In this document: positions 33,819-36,981 of the stretch, piece by piece
Layout: every line of letters begins with the position of its first letter
How positions within the stretch are numbered: position 1 is the first letter of the stretch
Assembly (NCBI RefSeq): GCF_028285745.1
Contig: NZ_JANQOP010000120.1
Span: forward strand, 1 to 36,981
Direction: 5' to 3'
From: Acaryochloris sp. IP29b_bin.137
Lineage (GTDB): Bacteria; Cyanobacteriota; Cyanobacteriia; Thermosynechococcales; Thermosynechococcaceae
DNA length: 36,981 bases
Position numbers and translations under genes: made by a program
The notes under the pieces: model-generated
The model's database searches: none
What the model saw: the letters and a program-made list of their open reading frames with translations, nothing else
Told to the model about the DNA's origin: nothing

Positions 33819-36800
33819 TTATTTAACCAACACCTCACCATTCAGCATCCGTTGGGCGGCATCCAATAATACTTCTTCCAAATAAGGCTTAGTGAAATAT
33901 CCTCTAGCCCCTAACTCAGTTGCCATTTGCTTATGCCGTGCAGCGCCTCGGGAGGTCAGCATGGCCACCGGCAAGTCTTGCAAATCATCGTCTTGTTGCA
34001 GACGTGATAGCAGCTCCAACCCATCCATTCGAGGCATCTCCACATCACAGAAGACTAAATCACAAGGTAATCCAGAGCGCAGTTTCTCCCACGCTTCCTG
34101 ACCGTCCCGAGCTTGTTCCACTCGGTAACCGACCTTGTTAAAGGTCATCGATAGCAGCTCTCGCACTGTAATGGAATCATCAACAATCAAGACCATCGGG
34201 TCTGTATCTTCTTCAATTTCGGTATTCTCAAGAATGCTCTTCCAGAGGTTATTATTCACTTCCAACCGATCCAAACACAGATCGACGATTTCCATCACAT
34301 CAGCAATGGCCATAATGCCTCCATCCCCTAGCACAGTGACTCCAGCCACTCCCATCGGCTTGGGAACCGGTCCAGAGAGTTGCTTAATCACAATCTCCTG
34401 CTCAGCTAAAACTTGCTCCACTCCGATGGCCACCAGGTCATCTGCACTTCTCAAAATGACGACGGACGCCATACCATCGTCTTGGGTATTATTGCCGCTA
34501 TAGGAACTATTCCGCTTAAATCTTCGACTATAGGCCAGTAATTCCCCTAAAGGCTTACAGGGAAGTTTCTTATCCTGCCAAGTCACCCATACTTGACCAT
34601 CTGTCTCCTTCTGCAACTGGTTTTTGGGGATATCAATCACATCCTGCACCCCATCAATGGGGAAGGCGATCTGAGCTGAATTGTCAATGCAGCATAACGC
34701 CTTTGTAATACTAAGGGTCAGGGGCAATCGAATGGTAAATGTTGTGCCCTTGCCAATCCCAGAATCTGTATTAATCACGCCTCGAATCTCGTGGATACTG
34801 TTGCGAACAACATCCATCCCAACCCCCCGACCTGCCAGGTCATTGGCCTGATCCTGGGTGGAAAAGCCCGATTTAAACAGCAAGGCATAGGCTTCTTGAC
34901 GAGATAAGCTATCCGCCTCTTCCCGGGTCAGCAAATTTTTCTCGACGGCCTTGGTCTTGACCCGATCAACATCGATACCTGCCCCATCATCCGTAATCGA
35001 AATAATGGCTTGATTGCCCTGGTAGAAGGCTCGGAGTTTGATCACGCCTTCTTCTGCCTTTCCTAGGGATTGGCGCACGTCAGGGGCCTCTATCCCATGA
35101 AACAGAGCATTGTTGACCAAATGAGTCAGGGGATCATACAACCGCTCCAAAATACTCTTATCGATCAATGTATCTCGGCCTTCCAATTCCAATCGAGCTT
35201 TTTTACCACACTTCATGGAAATATCACGAACCGCTCTGGGTAACCGCTCTGCCACTTGGGAAAACGGAACCATTCGGGATTTGGTCAGGCCTTCTTGCAC
35301 CTGAGTGGTGATTTGGCGGAACATGCGCGTCACTTGCTCTGTTCCTTCAACAATAAACTCAATATCAGAGGCTGCCTCCCGCACCCGCACAATCCGCTCG
35401 ATCATTTCTTGAGAGAGGGTATGAAAGCCCGTAAAGCTATCCATCTCTAGAGCATCAAACTGCTCACCGGTAGAATGGCTGCCCGACGAACCACTCCCAT
35501 TTCCACCCGCAACCAGCTGCTGTTGGCGACTCGTCAATAATGAATTCTCTAGCAAGGATCGCTCGTAGAGATCTTCCATATTGCGCCCCAAGTCATTCAG
35601 TTGTTGTACCTGTAACAGCAAATTGTCCAAAAACTGTCGTAAGCGATTTTGACTATCTTCTAGAGAGTTGCGACTAACGACTAATTCACCGATCAAATTG
35701 CCCAAATTATCGAGCTGCTTGACTGGCACCTTCATGGTCTGTGAGACAGCACTGCTCCGTCGGTGGGATTTTGTACCTGCCCGCTTTTGTTTGGGCTTTG
35801 CGTTGCGATCAGCGGGGCGTTTAGGTTCTTCTAAAAGTTTTTCCAAGTCCGAGAAATCTTCGGTTGGGCTTGATGCTTTGGCGGTAGGTACGGCTGGAGT
35901 AGGGGTTTCTGCCAGTAAGGTATCTAAACTGGCAAGATTATCTTCTGCAGAGGCAGTCGCCATGGGGAGCGCAACATCGGCATTAGCGGCAGCATCTGGA
36001 TTCGCCGGTTCTTTAAATAAATCATCTAGGAATGAGTCCGTATCGCCCACAGACGCTGCCGAATTTGCACTCTCTTCGGAAAACAAATCCAACCAGTCAT
36101 CTGACGCTGAAGCCTCTGAGGCTACCCCCCCCAGATCTCCAAAGTCAAGGGCAGGCATCAAATCCAGTAATTCAGGCATGGGTTTGACATCGGCTGCCCG
36201 TTTAGCCAGCACTAAGTCTCTTGCTTCCTTAATATTTGGAACAACCACACTTGCTAACGTAGCAAAGGAATTTTCGGGATAGGCAACAACAGCCCCGGCA
36301 ACGTCTAACAATTCAGACCAGCCTTTGAGCTGAAATTCTTGTCCGACTTGAGCTAGGTTTTGGCAAACGTTAGTTAACGCTTGACGATTTTCTGGGGTGT
36401 CTGGCTGTTTGAACAGTCCCAGAATCTCTCGTAACTGTTGGAGGATATCTTTTTGGAAAATCTCAATGCAGCGCTCATCCAAGACAATTTCAGGTTCGGG
36501 CGCTGGTGCTTTCTGAGGTGTTGGGGGAGGGCTATCACTCAAGAGCCCGCTTAGATCAATATTCGGACCCGCAATCTGGGTCAAATGGCTATTAATTTCA
36601 GAAAAAACAGGTTCTATCTCAAGCAGGGTTTTTTCCGACAACTCATCTGACAAACTAAAAGATTGCTCGAGTTCTTCTGTCAAAATGTGAAGTGCATCAA
36701 AACTCTTGAACAATAACGATTCCAGTTTCCGATCAACTGGGAGTTCATGTTCCTTCAGAACCTTGAAGTAATCCTCTAGTCTGTGGGAAATATGCTGCAT

Positions 36801-36981
36801 GCTGTGAATCCCCAACATTGCAGCACCGCCCTTTACCGAATGGGCGGCTCGAAACACTTCATTCAAAGATTCAGGGTCTGCTACAACGGTCTGCAAATTC
36901 AGCAAACCATGCTCGATTGTATTGAGGTGCTCTTTCGCTTCCTCAATAAAGTAGACCATAATCCGCTGCTGTTCTGGCTGC
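33819..36981 (-). CDS. CheA-type hybrid histidine kinase/response regulator (5' end outside window)
   Basis: At least 1053 residues; numbering below uses the first in-frame ATG at 36959. That ATG is probably not the start, because the frame stays open to the edge and the added residues (QPEQQRI) fit the family N terminus. Domains: Hpt with phospho-acceptor H40 (AAHSVKGGAAML), a long acidic/Ala-rich linker, the CheA dimerisation region (VKQLDNLGNLIGELVVSRN), HATPase with LVNNALFHGIE and DDGAGID and RGVGMDVV, a CheW-like domain (IAFPIDGVQDVID), and a C-terminal receiver with LIVDDS and FCDVEMPRMDG. This layout matches PilL/PixL/TaxAY-type kinases of type IV pilus motility and phototaxis. The rest of such an operon would lie to the right of the window. 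Confidence 0.92.
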   Translation of the reverse strand, partial: QPEQQRIMVYFIEEAKEHLNTIEHGLLNLQTVVADPESLNEVFRAAHSVKGGAAMLGIHSMQHISHRLEDYFKVLKEHELPVDRKLESLLFKSFDALHILTEELEQSFSLSDELSEKTLLEIEPVFSEINSHLTQIAGPNIDLSGLLSDSPPPTPQKAPAPEPEIVLDERCIEIFQKDILQQLREILGLFKQPDTPENRQALTNVCQNLAQVGQEFQLKGWSELLDVAGAVVAYPENSFATLASVVVPNIKEARDLVLAKRAADVKPMPELLDLMPALDFGDLGGVASEASASDDWLDLFSEESANSAASVGDTDSFLDDLFKEPANPDAAANADVALPMATASAEDNLASLDTLLAETPTPAVPTAKASSPTEDFSDLEKLLEEPKRPADRNAKPKQKRAGTKSHRRSSAVSQTMKVPVKQLDNLGNLIGELVVSRNSLEDSQNRLRQFLDNLLLQVQQLNDLGRNMEDLYERSLLENSLLTSRQQQLVAGGNGSGSSGSHSTGEQFDALEMDSFTGFHTLSQEMIERIVRVREAASDIEFIVEGTEQVTRMFRQITTQVQEGLTKSRMVPFSQVAERLPRAVRDISMKCGKKARLELEGRDTLIDKSILERLYDPLTHLVNNALFHGIEAPDVRQSLGKAEEGVIKLRAFYQGNQAIISITDDGAGIDVDRVKTKAVEKNLLTREEADSLSRQEAYALLFKSGFSTQDQANDLAGRGVGMDVVRNSIHEIRGVINTDSGIGKGTTFTIRLPLTLSITKALCCIDNSAQIAFPIDGVQDVIDIPKNQLQKETDGQVWVTWQDKKLPCKPLGELLAYSRRFKRNSSYSGNNTQDDGMASVVILRSADDLVAIGVEQVLAEQEIVIKQLSGPVPKPMGVAGVTVLGDGGIMAIADVMEIVDLCLDRLEVNNNLWKSILENTEIEEDTDPMVLIVDDSITVRELLSMTFNKVGYRVEQARDGQEAWEKLRSGLPCDLVFCDVEMPRMDGLELLSRLQQDDDLQDLPVAMLTSRGAARHKQMATELGARGYFTKPYLEEVLLDAAQRMLNGEVLVK

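Noticed and set aside
35668..36282. Long 204-codon forward frame inside the CheA-like gene
   Set aside because: It is antisense to the Ala/Glu/Ser-rich linker of the kinase, which produces a Ser/Ala-rich shadow frame; the kinase frame has clear domains.
1..36981. Mobile element, prophage or CRISPR array
   Set aside because: No transposase, integrase, phage or cas gene and no regularly spaced repeats were seen on either strand.

Overview
This window is cyanobacterial chromosome. Several genes point to oxygenic phototrophs: the catalytic subunit of ferredoxin-thioredoxin reductase, the alkane pair aldehyde-deformylating oxygenase (Ado) and acyl-ACP reductase (Aar), an RpaA-type response regulator, an SLH-domain outer-membrane porin and a DUF6464 protein. 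The palindrome GCGATCGC (HIP1), typical of many cyanobacteria, occurs at least 16 times. The moderate GC content and gene set would fit Acaryochloris or a relative, but nothing here fixes the genus. I see no CRISPR array, prophage, transposase or rRNA operon; this is mostly ordinary core chromosome.

Layout. 1-112 is the tail of an unidentified gene. 202-3532 is a tight high-affinity phosphate transporter operon, pstSCAB. A reverse-strand RNase H-fold protein, tRNA-Ser(UGA), a PadR regulator and about 0.9 kb without a convincing gene follow (3591-5671). 5672-9577 holds a Ser/Thr protein kinase with an unrecognised C-terminal half, a tandem universal stress protein and a UbiH-like flavin hydroxylase. 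9826-13070 is a forward run: ftrC, a DUF309 gene, lptA, lptB and an LptF/G-type permease, that is, thioredoxin reduction followed by lipopolysaccharide export. 13557-15398 is the porin, closed by a clear hairpin.

15483-19620 carries the urease accessory genes ureG, ureF and ureE. They are interrupted by a GH113-like lipoprotein and a Uma2 nuclease-fold protein, and ureF is overlapped by a small membrane-protein gene. No urease structural genes are present. 19796-21934 has cysH (sulfate assimilation), a small Cys-rich protein and a DUF1350 hydrolase. 22197-24201 is ado and aar, which together convert fatty acyl-ACP to alkanes, separated by a strong terminator. Reverse genes 24226-26428 are a second LptF/G paralogue and an upstream helical protein that overlaps it.

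26674-29748 has a Met-rich zinc-ribbon protein, a methyltransferase, tRNA-Gln(UUG), a HAD hydrolase, a MAPEG membrane protein and DUF6464. 30284-36981 ends with rpaA, a Ski2-like RNA helicase and a CheA-type hybrid kinase that runs off the right edge.

I found no convincing wholly new multi-gene system. The best leads are the kinase C-terminal domain, the Met-rich zinc-ribbon protein, the membrane-protein/ureF overlap, the duplicated LptF/G permeases with a coupled helical partner, and a possible in-frame nonsense change at the end of the DUF309 gene.
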